Positions 8,006-16,540 of a stretch of 64,000 bases of DNA are shown here, piece by piece. The notes beneath the pieces are model-generated. The model did no database searches. It was not told the DNA's origin and was given only the letters and a program-made list of their open reading frames with translations. The DNA is taken from positions 97,501 to 161,500 of the forward strand of contig JADJZB010000030.1 in assembly GCA_016719485.1 (NCBI GenBank). Reading direction: 5' to 3'. The position numbers were made by a program, and so were the translations under genes. The stretch is from Holophagales bacterium. Lineage in GTDB: Bacteria; Acidobacteriota; Thermoanaerobaculia; UBA5066. Within the stretch, counting starts at the first letter, position 1; each line of letters starts with the position of its first letter.

Positions 8006-10359
8006 AACCCGGCCCGGGCGGTTCGTACGCCCCCGAGGGAGACTTCGCCCTTCTCGAGCACGTCGCGCGGACCATCGGCGACTTCGTCCTCGTGACGGAC
8101 GTCGAAGGAAAGCTCACCTGGGTCAACGAGGCCGTCCTCGCCCGCTCCGGCTGGACCCGCGACGAGCTCCTCGGAAAGCCGTGGCGGCTCTTCCTCGGCG
8201 ACGTGAACCCACCCGGTCTCGTCGAGAAGATCACCGCGGCGACGCGGGCCGGAGGCTTCCAGGGGGACATCCTCAACGTGACGAAGCAGGGGGAGGTCCT
8301 CTGGGTCGCATTGAGAACGTCGATCCTCCTGCGGGGCGGCGCGGTCGACGGCTTCGTTTCGATCTCGACCGACATCAGCGGGCGCAAGCGCGTCGAGGAA
8401 GAGCTGACGGCCGCGCGCGACGCGGCGGAGGCGGCGAGCCGGGCGAAGACAGAGTTCCTCGCCAACATCAGCCACGAGATCCGGACGCCGATGAACGCGG
8501 TCATCGGCATGGCGGGCCTCCTCCTGGAGACGTCGCTGACGCCGGAGCAGCAGGACTACGTCGAGACGATCCGGACGAGCGGCGACACTCTCCTGACACT
8601 CCTGAACGACGTCCTCGATTTCTCGAAGATGGAGTCCGAGAGGCTCGAGCTGGAGAGCCGCCCCTTCTCGCTCCGGGACGCCGTGGAGGACTCCTTCGAC
8701 CTCGTCGCGCCGGCCGCGGCGGCCAAGGGCGTCGACCTCTCCTTCCGCATCGAGCCCTCCGTTCCCGCGACCCTCGAGGGCGATGTGACCCGCGTCCGGC
8801 AGATCCTCCTCAACCTCCTCTCGAACGCCGTGAAGTTCACCCCCAGCGGCGAGATCGTCCTCAGGGCTTCCTCGAAACAGACGGCCGACCAGAAGCGGGA
8901 GGTCGAGATCCTCGTGCGTGACACCGGGATCGGCATCCCCAGGAAGCGCCTCGATCTCCTGTTCCAGAGCTTCAGCCAGGTCGATCCATCGACGACCCGC
9001 CGGTTCGGCGGGACGGGTCTGGGTCTGGCGATCTGCAAGGGCCTCGCCGAGAGGATGGGCGGAGGAATCAGCGTTTCGAGCGACCCGTCCCTGGGCTCGA
9101 CGTTCCGTGTCACGTTCGTCGCGGCCATCGGGCCGCCGCCCGCCATCAGCGAGGCGATCCCCGGCGTGGGCCGCCTCGTGGGGCAGAGGGTCCTGCTCGT
9201 CGACGACGCCCCGGGATCGAGGGAGACGCTCTCGGAAACGCTCTCGTCGTGGGGGATGGTGGTCCGCGCCACCGCCTCGCCGCAGGAGGCGCTTTCCTGG
9301 GTCGAGGCCGGGGAGCCGTTCGACGTCGGCCTGCTGGACGAGGAGATGCCGGAGCTCGACGGCCGTCGCCTGGCCGAGGCGATACGGCTGAGCCGCGACG
9401 CGGACGAGCTTCCGCTCCTGCTCGTCACGTCCCGGGGCCGGCGGGCCGGCGGGACCCGCGGCACCTTCGTCGCGGCCCTCGCCCGCCCCGTGAGACCCCG
9501 CTCTCTCGCTTCCGCCCTTGCAGGGCTTCGCGACGACAGCGTCAGCCGGCGGCGGCGCAGGAGCTCCGCCCCGACTCTCCCGAGCGACCTGGCCCGGACG
9601 CACCCGCTGCGGATACTCCTCGCCGAGGACAACGTGGTGAACCAGAAGGTCGCGCTGTCCTACCTCTCCCGGATGGGCTACGCCGCCGACGTCGCCGTGA
9701 CGGGCCGCGAGGCCCTCGAAGCCGTCCGCCGGGAGAGCTACGACGTCGTCCTGATGGACGTCCAGATGCCCGAGATGGACGGTTTCGAAGCGACCCGGCG
9801 GATCCGGGCCCTCGGCCCGGGCGAGAAGGGTCCCTGGATCGTCGCCGTGACGGCCAGCGCGATGACCGGCGACCCGGAGAAGTGCCTCGCGGCCGGGATG
9901 AACGACTACCTCTCGAAGCCCGTCCGGGTCGAGGACCTGGCCGCGGCCCTGCGACGGGCACCGCGCAGGACGCGGCGGATCCCGCCGGCCAATGCCCTCC
10001 CCGTCCTCGTCCCCGGCCCAATGGAGACGCTGAAGAAGCTGGAGCGGCCGGGCGAGGAGGCCTTCCTCGCGTCGCTCCTCGAGATCTTCAGCCGCGACAC
10101 GCCGCTCCGGATCGAGGAGATGGAGCGGTCCGCGACGGCGGCCGACGCCGAGTCGTTCCGGCGCGCAGCCCACAGCCTCAAGTCGAGCGCCTCCTCCCTG
10201 GGAGGCGCCCGCGTGGAGGCTCTCTGCGCGCAGATGGAGAAGCTCTCGGCCGAACCCGGCGGGCTCGACGAGGCCGCACGTTTCCTGCCGTCCCTGAAGG
10301 ACGAGGCGGCCGTCCTCCTCGAGGTGCTCGCAGGCGGCGAAGGCCCGGCGCAGAGATAG
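8002..10359 (+). CDS. Hybrid histidine kinase (PAS-HisKA-HATPase-REC-REC-Hpt)
   Basis: The 785-residue cytoplasmic kinase starts at a GTG overlapping the previous stop. It has a PAS domain (about 20-130), HisKA with His158 in NISHEIRTPMNAVIG, and HATPase_c with DTGIGIP and GGTGLGLAI. A first receiver (about 395-510) keeps its Asp in LLDEEMPELDG but has Arg instead of the conserved Lys (ALARPVRP). A second, complete receiver (about 536-655) has MDVQMPEMDG and LSKPV. The C-terminal Hpt has AHSLKSSASSLGG near 723. An internal phosphorelay is expected. No output regulator is adjacent, so a stand-alone regulator elsewhere is likely. Confidence 0.93.
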   Translation: MKPGPGGSYAPEGDFALLEHVARTIGDFVLVTDVEGKLTWVNEAVLARSGWTRDELLGKPWRLFLGDVNPPGLVEKITAATRAGGFQGDILNVTKQGEVLWVALRTSILLRGGAVDGFVSISTDISGRKRVEEELTAARDAAEAASRAKTEFLANISHEIRTPMNAVIGMAGLLLETSLTPEQQDYVETIRTSGDTLLTLLNDVLDFSKMESERLELESRPFSLRDAVEDSFDLVAPAAAAKGVDLSFRIEPSVPATLEGDVTRVRQILLNLLSNAVKFTPSGEIVLRASSKQTADQKREVEILVRDTGIGIPRKRLDLLFQSFSQVDPSTTRRFGGTGLGLAICKGLAERMGGGISVSSDPSLGSTFRVTFVAAIGPPPAISEAIPGVGRLVGQRVLLVDDAPGSRETLSETLSSWGMVVRATASPQEALSWVEAGEPFDVGLLDEEMPELDGRRLAEAIRLSRDADELPLLLVTSRGRRAGGTRGTFVAALARPVRPRSLASALAGLRDDSVSRRRRRSSAPTLPSDLARTHPLRILLAEDNVVNQKVALSYLSRMGYAADVAVTGREALEAVRRESYDVVLMDVQMPEMDGFEATRRIRALGPGEKGPWIVAVTASAMTGDPEKCLAAGMNDYLSKPVRVEDLAAALRRAPRRTRRIPPANALPVLVPGPMETLKKLERPGEEAFLASLLEIFSRDTPLRIEEMERSATAADAESFRRAAHSLKSSASSLGGARVEALCAQMEKLSAEPGGLDEAARFLPSLKDEAAVLLEVLAGGEGPAQR

Positions 10360-10411
10360 ACTCTCCGATGCGCAGGCGCCCCCCGAGGGCGCGCGCGGGG
10401 AGCGGATTCCG

Positions 10412-11530
10412 ATGAGCGCGTACAAGATCGCATGGCTGCCGGGAGACGGGGTGGGCAACGAGGTCATGGAGGCCGCCCGCATCACGCTCGACGCCCTGAA
10501 GCTCGACGCCGTCTACACCCACGGCGACATCGGCTGGGAGTTCTGGTGCTCGGAAGGGGAATCGTTCCCCCAGCGCACCGTCGACCTCCTGAAGGCGTCC
10601 GATGCCGCCATGTTCGGGGCCATCACCTCCAAACCGGTGAAGGCCGCCGAGCAGGAGCTCGTCCCCGAGCTGAAGGGCAAGGGGCTCACCTACCGCTCGC
10701 CGATCGTCCGGATGAGGCAGATGTTCGACCTCTACATCTGCCTCAGGCCCTGCAAGGCCTACCCGGGCAACCCTCTCAACTTCAAGGAGGCGATCGACCT
10801 CGTCATCTTCCGCGAGAACACCGAGGACCTCTACGCCGGCGTCGAGTTCTCGCCCGTCCCCGACGCGCTCGCCACGACGCTCAGCGCCCTCAGCAAGCCG
10901 TTCGGCCACTTCGCCGGCCTGCCGGGGGACCAGTACGCCGTCTCGTGCAAGATCAACACGCGGAAGGGCTCGGAGCGGATCGTTCGCGCCGCCTTCGAGT
11001 TCGCCCGGAAGTTCGGCCGGAAGAAGGTGACGATCGTCCACAAGGCGAACGTCGTCCGCGCGACGGACGGCCTCTTCTTCGAGGAAGCGAAGAAGGTTGC
11101 GGCCGATTTCCCGGAGATCGCCGTCGACGACGCGAACATCGACGCGATCTGCATGTGGCTCCTGAAGAACCCGATGAGCTACGACGTCCTCGTCGCCCCG
11201 AACCTCTACGGCGACATCATCTCGGACCTGGCGGCCCAGATGGTCGGCGGCCTCGGCTTCGGCTGCTCGGGGAACATCGGGACGAAGCTCGGCGTCTTCG
11301 AGCCGAGCCACGGCTCGGCACCGAAGTACGCCGGCCAGAACAAGGTGAACCCGATCGCCACGATCCTCGCCGCGAAGATGATGCTCGACTTCCTCGGCGA
11401 GAAGGAGAAGGGCGTCCGCCTCGAGGCCGCCGTCGCCAAGGTCATCGCCGAGGGGAAGGTCCGCACCTACGACATGGGCGGCTCGGCCACCACGCTCGAG
11501 CTGGGCGAGGCGGTCGCCCGGGCGCTCTGA
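10412..11530 (+). CDS. Isocitrate/isopropylmalate dehydrogenase family (beta-decarboxylating), substrate uncertain
   Basis: A 372-residue NAD(P)-dependent 2-hydroxyacid beta-decarboxylating dehydrogenase. It has GDGVGNEV, the catalytic FRENTEDLYAG segment, the KAN Lys, and HGSAPKYAG. The Lys-Tyr in the last motif resembles NADP-dependent enzymes. Against E. coli isocitrate dehydrogenase, the substrate loop S-L-N-V-A-L-R aligns with S-P-I-V-R-M-R. The Asn that contacts isocitrate is thus Ile, hinting at a less polar substituent such as methyl. It is first of a five-gene operon with HMG-CoA-lyase-like, CoA-transferase and LeuC/LeuD-like genes, so a TCA-cycle role is not the best guess. Confidence 0.85.
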   Translation: MSAYKIAWLPGDGVGNEVMEAARITLDALKLDAVYTHGDIGWEFWCSEGESFPQRTVDLLKASDAAMFGAITSKPVKAAEQELVPELKGKGLTYRSPIVRMRQMFDLYICLRPCKAYPGNPLNFKEAIDLVIFRENTEDLYAGVEFSPVPDALATTLSALSKPFGHFAGLPGDQYAVSCKINTRKGSERIVRAAFEFARKFGRKKVTIVHKANVVRATDGLFFEEAKKVAADFPEIAVDDANIDAICMWLLKNPMSYDVLVAPNLYGDIISDLAAQMVGGLGFGCSGNIGTKLGVFEPSHGSAPKYAGQNKVNPIATILAAKMMLDFLGEKEKGVRLEAAVAKVIAEGKVRTYDMGGSATTLELGEAVARAL

Positions 11531-11531
11531 C

Positions 11532-12470
11532 GTGACCCATCGCGGTATCGTCCTGCACGAGGTGGGGCCCCGCGACGGGCTCCAGGTCGAGACGACGGTC
11601 GTCCCGACGGAGACGAAGCTCAGCTGGATCCACGCGCTCTGCGAAGCGGGCCTCGACGTCGTCCAGGTCGGCTCCTTCGTCCACCCGGAGAAGGTCCCGC
11701 AGATGGCCGACACCGACGCGCTCTTCCGGCGACTCACGGCGCCGGGGGCCGAGCGGAAGGGGCAGGCGGTCTACTCGGGCCTCGTCCTCAACGAGAAGGG
11801 CCTCGACCGGGCGCTCGCGTGCGGCGTCGAGATGGTCTGCCTCGGCGTCTCGGCCTCCGAGACCCACAGCCGGAAGAACACCGGCATGGGCACCGCCGAG
11901 GCCACGGTGCGGATCGTCGCGACGGCGAGGAAAGCGGTCGAAGCGGGCCGCAAGGTCCAGGTGTCGGTCCAGTCGGCGTTCGGCTGCGGCTTCGAAGGCG
12001 TCGTCTCCGAAGAGAAGGTCCTCGACATCGCCCGTGCCTACGTCGACGCCGGGCTCCTGACGATCGCCCTCGCCGACACGGCGGGACACGCCTACCCCGA
12101 GCAGGTGGAACGCCTCTACGGAAAGCTCCTCGCGCTCCACCCCGGAATCGAGGCGGCCTGCCACCTCCACGACACCTACGGCGCCGGCATGGCGAACGTG
12201 TACGCCGCCCTGCGCGCCGGCGCCGTCTCCCTCGAATCCTCCTTCGCCGGCCTCGGCGGCTGCCCCTTCACGAAGGTCGCCGCCGGCAACGTCGCGACGG
12301 AGGACCTCGTCCACACCCTCCAGCGGAACGGTCAGCGGACCGACGTCGACCTCGCGCGCCTCATCGAGGTCGCCCGCGACGTCGCGACGTTCTTCGGCCG
12401 CGAGATGCCCGGCCGCGTCCACCGGACCGGCCCCGCCCCGCAGCTTCGAAAACAGGAGACCCCGGCATGA
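11532..12470 (+). CDS. HMG-CoA lyase-like enzyme (citramalyl-CoA-type lyase possible)
   Basis: The 312-residue TIM-barrel protein of the HMGL/pyruvate-carboxylase family opens with HEVGPRDGLQ (catalytic Asp/Arg). The metal-binding CHLHDTYG follows. Near the C-terminus it has FAGLGGCPF with the catalytic Cys of HMG-CoA lyases. Such enzymes cleave 3-hydroxyacyl-CoA thioesters to acetyl-CoA plus an oxo acid; HMG-CoA and citramalyl-CoA are both known-type substrates. The start is GTG one base after the previous stop, and its stop overlaps the CoA-transferase ATG (ATGA). Context favours a branched hydroxydicarboxylic acid. Confidence 0.85.
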   Translation: MTHRGIVLHEVGPRDGLQVETTVVPTETKLSWIHALCEAGLDVVQVGSFVHPEKVPQMADTDALFRRLTAPGAERKGQAVYSGLVLNEKGLDRALACGVEMVCLGVSASETHSRKNTGMGTAEATVRIVATARKAVEAGRKVQVSVQSAFGCGFEGVVSEEKVLDIARAYVDAGLLTIALADTAGHAYPEQVERLYGKLLALHPGIEAACHLHDTYGAGMANVYAALRAGAVSLESSFAGLGGCPFTKVAAGNVATEDLVHTLQRNGQRTDVDLARLIEVARDVATFFGREMPGRVHRTGPAPQLRKQETPA

Positions 12471-13665
12471 CGAAGAAGGCCCTCGAGGGCGTCGTCGTCC
12501 TCGACCTGACGAACGTCCTCTCGGGGCCGTTCGCGACGCTCCACCTCGCCCTCCTCGGCGCCGAGGTGATCAAGGTCGAGAACCCGACCGACGGCGACCT
12601 GGCGCGCAAGCTCGGCAACGTCCCGAAGCTCAACAAGGAGCTGATGGGGACGAGCTTCCTCGCGCAGAACGCGAACAAGAAGTCGCTCACGCTGAACCTC
12701 AAGAAGCCCGAGGCGAAGGAGATCTTCAAGAAGCTCGCGGCGACGGCCGACGTCGTCGTCGAGAACTTCCGCCCGGGCGTCATGAAGCGCCTCGGCGTCG
12801 GCTGGGAGACGCTCCGCGAGATCAACCCGCGGCTCGTCTACTGCGCCATCTCCGGCTTCGGCCAGGACGGCCCCGACGCCGACAAGCCCGCCTACGACCA
12901 GATCATCCAGGGGCTCTCGGGCGAGATGGACGTCAACGGCGACGAGCGGCTCCACCCGCTCCGGGCCGGCTTCCCCGTCTGCGACACCGTCGGCGGGATG
13001 AACGCCGCCTTCGCGATCCTGGCCGCGCTCTACCACCGCGAGCGGACGGGCGAGGGGCAGTCGATCGACGTCGCCCTCCTCGACTCGATCATGCCGCTCA
13101 TGGGGTGGGTCGCCGCGAACCTCCTCATCGGGGGGCAGTCCCCGGTCGCCATCGGCAACGACAACTTCACCGCCGCCCCGTCGGGGACGTTCCGGACGCA
13201 GGACGGCTTCGTGAACATCGCCGCGAACAAGCAGGAGCAGTGGGAGTCGGTCTGCGACGTCCTCGGCGTCCCGGAGCTGAAGGCGGACCCGAGGTTCGCC
13301 GAGCGCGACACGCGGAAGAAGAACCGACACGCGCTGACGCCCCTCCTCGAGGCGAAGCTCGGGGAGAAGCCCACTTCCGAGTGGGTCGACCTCCTCAACG
13401 CGAAGGACGTCCCGTCGGGCGACATCCTCTCGCTCGAGGCCGCGCTGAAGCAGCCGCAGGTCGTCCACCGGAAGACCCTCGAGAACGTCGAGACTCCCGG
13501 GATCGGACCCTCCCCCTCTTCAACCTCACGGCGAAGCTCGAGAAGACCCCCGGGTCGATCGACGCGCCCCCCCCGCGCCTCGGCGCGCACACTGCAGAGA
13601 TCCTCGGCCGGATCGGCTACGCCACGGACGACGTGGCGCGCCTCAAGGCCGAGGGAGTCGTGTAA
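12467..13665 (+). CDS. Class III (CaiB/BaiF) CoA-transferase, frameshifted
   Basis: It would move CoA between an acyl-CoA and a carboxylic acid. The ATG overlaps the previous stop. The N-terminal half has VVVLDLTNVLSGPFA, the catalytic Asp segment, and typical CaiB spacing through TLENVETPGIG. At about 13505-13507 the reading continues one base back: the family-like tail (LPLFNLTAKLEKTPG, PPPRLGAHTAEILGRIGYA) is in the frame ending at TAA 13663-13665. One base appears to be missing after GG at 13506. Without a shift, ribosomes read about 57 foreign codons straight into the LeuC-like gene. It is either a sequencing error, a recent mutation or recoding. Confidence 0.8.
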
Positions 13666-13675
13666 GGAGACCTCC

Positions 13676-14965
13676 ATGGGCAAGACCGTCGTCGAGAAGA
13701 TCCTGGCGCGCGCCGCGGGCCTCCCCGCCGTCAGCGCCGGGGACGTCGTCGAGCCGCGCGTCGACGTGGCGATGAGCCACGAGAACGCCGCGCTCGTCAT
13801 CAACCAGTTCCTCGAGATCTACGAGGGAACCGGGGTCACCGCCCACCCCTGGGACGTCTCGAAGATCGCGATCATCTTCGACCACCGCGTCCCGGCCGAG
13901 TCGCCGAAGACCGCGTCGAACCAGAAGAAGATCCGCGAGTTCGTCGACGCGCACCGGATCTCCCGCTTCCACGACATCCGCGGCGACGTCGGCGGCATCT
14001 GCCACCAGATCCTCCCCGAGTACGGCTACGTGAGGCCCGGGCAGGTCGTCGTCGGCACCGACTCCCACACGACGAGCCACGGCGCCCTCGGCGCCTTCTC
14101 GTTCGGCATCGGCGCCACCGAGATGGCCTCCGTCTGGACGCTCGGCGTCGCCCTCAACATCGAGGTTCCGACGACGATCAAGATCGAGGTGAACGGCGAG
14201 TTCGGCCCGCACGTCGGCCCGAAGGACCTGATCCTCCACGTCGTCGGAAAGCTCACGGCCCAGGGCGCCAACTTCCGCGTCCTCGAGTTCCACGGCGAGA
14301 CGATGCGGAAGATGTCGACCTCCGGGCGCCTCGCCGTCTGCAACATGTCGGTCGAGGCGGGCGCCACGTCGGGCATCGTCCCGGCCGACGCGGAGACGAT
14401 CCGCTACCTGCGCGAGGAGGCGGGCGTCACCGACCCGATCGAGCCGGTCGTCCCCGACGCCGACGCCGTCTACGAGCGGGTCGTCACGATCGACGTCTCG
14501 ACCCTCGAACCGCAGATCGCCTGCCCGCACACGGTCGACAACGTCAAGGCGATCTCCGAGGTCGCCGGGGTGAAGGTCCACCAGGTCGTCATCGGCTCCT
14601 GCACGAACGGGCGGATCGACGACCTCGAGGCCGCCGCGAACATCATCCGCGGCAAGAAGGTCGCCCAGGGGACGCGGATGCTCGTCTTCCCCGCCTCGGG
14701 CCGCGTCTTCCAGGAGGCGCTCGACCGGGGCTACGTCTCCGACTTCATGAGGGCGGGCGCCGTCGTCATGAACGCCGGCTGCGGCCCGTGCCTCGGCGTC
14801 CACGAGGGGGCGCTCGGCGACAACGAGGTCGCCGTCTCCACCACGAACCGCAACTTCAAGGGGCGGATGGGGAACCCGAAGTCGGAGGTCTACCTCTGCT
14901 CGCCCGCCGTCGCGGCCGCTTCGGCCGTCGCGGGCGTCCTGGCCGACCCGCGGAAGGGGAACTGA
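13676..14965 (+). CDS. LeuC/homoaconitase-like isomerase, large subunit
   Basis: The 429-residue protein of the aconitase superfamily is the short archaeal-type LeuC2/DmdA class. It has VVVGTDSHTTSHGALG and the [4Fe-4S] cysteines in GSCTNGR and NAGCGPCLG. It would hydrate/dehydrate a substituted malate with its small subunit directly downstream. Candidates are isopropylmalate, citramalate/citraconate, dimethylmalate or homocitrate; the sequence alone does not decide. A strong AAGGAGA precedes the ATG. It is in the same frame as the 5' part of the CoA-transferase. Confidence 0.87.
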   Translation: MGKTVVEKILARAAGLPAVSAGDVVEPRVDVAMSHENAALVINQFLEIYEGTGVTAHPWDVSKIAIIFDHRVPAESPKTASNQKKIREFVDAHRISRFHDIRGDVGGICHQILPEYGYVRPGQVVVGTDSHTTSHGALGAFSFGIGATEMASVWTLGVALNIEVPTTIKIEVNGEFGPHVGPKDLILHVVGKLTAQGANFRVLEFHGETMRKMSTSGRLAVCNMSVEAGATSGIVPADAETIRYLREEAGVTDPIEPVVPDADAVYERVVTIDVSTLEPQIACPHTVDNVKAISEVAGVKVHQVVIGSCTNGRIDDLEAAANIIRGKKVAQGTRMLVFPASGRVFQEALDRGYVSDFMRAGAVVMNAGCGPCLGVHEGALGDNEVAVSTTNRNFKGRMGNPKSEVYLCSPAVAAASAVAGVLADPRKGN

Positions 14966-14966
14966 C

Positions 14967-15467
14967 ATGGGCAAGGTCGCATTCGTCGTCGGGGACGACG
15001 TCTCCACCGACGTCATCTACCCGGGCCGCTACATGGCCACCGTCCTCCCCACCGAGACGCCCCAGTTCGCCTTCGCGAACGACCCGGCGCTCAACAACAA
15101 GCTGAACGCGAAGCTGGTCCCGCCCGGCTCCGTCCTCGTGGGCGGGAAGAACTTCGGCTGCGGCTCCTCGCGCGAGCAGGCCGTCTCCTGCCTCAAGGGG
15201 TGGGAGCTGACGATCGTCGCCAGCGACATCTCCCGGATCTTTCTCCAGAACGCGATCAACCTCGGGCTCAACATCATCACGGCGCCCGGCGTCGAGGCTT
15301 CGGAAGGCGACGAGGTCGTCGTCGAGGGGCCGAAGGTCGTCAACAAGACCAGCGGGAAGTCGTGGGACGTCGTCCCGCTCCCCCCCGCGCGGCAGGCGAT
15401 CATCGATGCCGGCGGGCTCATCGCCTTCACGCGCAAGCGGATGCTCAAGGCGCAGGCGATGGGCTGA
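14967..15467 (+). CDS. LeuD-like isomerase, small subunit
   Basis: The 166-residue swivelling subunit pairs with the upstream LeuC-like protein. It shows VGDDVSTDVIYPGRY, GKNFGCGSSREQAV (substrate loop) and ASDISRIFLQNAINLGL, all typical of archaeal-type LeuD. The start lies one base after the large-subunit stop. It is the last gene of the operon, which ends in the hairpin at 15503-15528. Confidence 0.87.
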   Translation: MGKVAFVVGDDVSTDVIYPGRYMATVLPTETPQFAFANDPALNNKLNAKLVPPGSVLVGGKNFGCGSSREQAVSCLKGWELTIVASDISRIFLQNAINLGLNIITAPGVEASEGDEVVVEGPKVVNKTSGKSWDVVPLPPARQAIIDAGGLIAFTRKRMLKAQAMG

Positions 15468-15494
15468 GGTCGGCTCGGCGCCGAGAACCAGGCT

Positions 15495-15776
15495 TCAGGT
15501 CGAAGGGGCGCCCGAACGGGCGCCCCTTCCGGTCCGCGGCCCTTCCCCCGATCCGTCCTCCCGCGTCTCCCCCGCCTCGTCCTTCACCTGCTCCACGAGC
15601 GTCTCGACCCGCCGGTCGGCCTGGAGGTGCTTCTGCAGCTCCAGGAGGCCGGCGCCGGCGAGGTTGGGACGGGCGCTCGGCCTGCCGTAGATCCGCGCCT
15701 GCCTCTTCCCCTCGAGGACCACGAGGAGGACGAGAAGGGGAACCCCGACGATGAGGACGATGCCGAACGTGGTCAC
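15495..15776 (-). CDS. Small single-pass membrane protein, unknown function
   Basis: The 93-residue product has one N-terminal transmembrane helix, FGIVLIVGVPLLVLLVVL (residues 4-21). A basic segment (EGKRQARIYGRP) follows, then a polar helix LLELQKHLQADRRVETLVEQVKD and a disordered tail. The start is taken as GTG at 15776. The tail is encoded across the terminator hairpin, so its last residues are partly set by that palindrome. I recognise no family. It is convergent with the leuD-like gene. Confidence 0.5.
   Translation of the reverse strand: MTTFGIVLIVGVPLLVLLVVLEGKRQARIYGRPSARPNLAGAGLLELQKHLQADRRVETLVEQVKDEAGETREDGSGEGPRTGRGARSGAPST
15503..15528. terminator. Strong bidirectional hairpin after the LeuCD-like operon
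   Basis: A perfect 12-bp stem (15503-15514 with 15517-15528) has a two-base loop AA. The outer A-A/T-T pairs give a short T run on either strand. It separates the plus-strand operon from the convergent small membrane-protein gene, whose 3' codons it overlaps. Confidence 0.7.
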
Positions 15777-15832
15777 GGCGGGAAGTCTACGGCGGGAGCG
15801 TCCGCCGGGCCGGCGGCGGCGTAGAGAAGGCG

Positions 15833-16495
15833 ATGAGATCGACACGGCTCGCCGCGACCCTCGCCCTTCTCCTCCTCGCGCCGGCCGCGGAGGTGGCGAT
15901 GGCGACCGAAGAACCGAAACACCGTGTCCTCGAGACGAGAGACGGCTTCGAAGTGCGCCTCTACGAACCCCAGGTCGTCGCCGAGACCCTCGTTCCGGGG
16001 GAGTTCGGCGAGGGTGGGAACGAGGGATTCCGGCGGGTGGCCGGCTACATCTTCGGCGGCAACGACGGCGGCCGGAAGATCGCCATGACCGCCCCCGTCG
16101 CCCAGGAGCGGAGCCCCGGCCCGCGCGACGGGACGAAGATCGCCATGACCGCACCGGTGGCGCAGGAGAAGACGGGAGAGGGGTGGACCGTCGCGTTCAT
16201 CATGCCCGCCGAGCACACGATGGCGACCCTGCCGAGGCCGAACGACCCGCGCGTCACTCTCCGGGAGGTCCCTGCGAGGCGCGTGGCCGCCGTGACGTTC
16301 AGCGGTACGTGGGGAGCCGAGCGCTTCGACGCCGTCGCCAGGGAGCTCCTCGGCAGGCTCGACGCGGCCGGCTTCGTCCCCTCCGGCCCGCCGGTCTACG
16401 CGCGCTACGACCCACCCTGGACACCGTGGTTCCTCCGGAAGAACGAGGTGCTCGTGCCCCTGCAGGGCAGTCCGAAGACGGTCGCGGTCCGCTGA
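15833..16495 (+). CDS. SOUL-family heme-binding protein, exported
   Basis: The 220-residue protein has a cleavable signal peptide (TLALLLLAPAAEVAMA). The SOUL/HEBP domain follows: FEVRLYEPQVVAET, GFRRVAGYIFGG, IAMTAPV and VLVPL. KIAMTAPVAQE occurs twice about 20 residues apart, a doubling common in bacterial SOUL proteins. SOUL proteins bind heme or related tetrapyrroles; the cellular role in bacteria is unsettled. It is probably periplasmic. Confidence 0.85.
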   Translation: MRSTRLAATLALLLLAPAAEVAMATEEPKHRVLETRDGFEVRLYEPQVVAETLVPGEFGEGGNEGFRRVAGYIFGGNDGGRKIAMTAPVAQERSPGPRDGTKIAMTAPVAQEKTGEGWTVAFIMPAEHTMATLPRPNDPRVTLREVPARRVAAVTFSGTWGAERFDAVARELLGRLDAAGFVPSGPPVYARYDPPWTPWFLRKNEVLVPLQGSPKTVAVR

Positions 16496-16540
16496 GGCGC
16501 CAGGTCGATCGGCGATCCCTCCCGGCCTAACATCCGCGGC

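Noticed and set aside
12467..14965. A genuine CoA-transferase/LeuC fusion protein
   Set aside because: The tail of the CoA-transferase family is fully preserved in the -1 frame, and the LeuC start has its own strong ribosome site. A natural fusion would not preserve these.
16076..16170. Recent tandem duplication in the SOUL gene (KIAMTAPVAQE twice)
   Set aside because: The two copies differ at many third codon positions, and a doubled IAMTAPV is usual in bacterial SOUL proteins.
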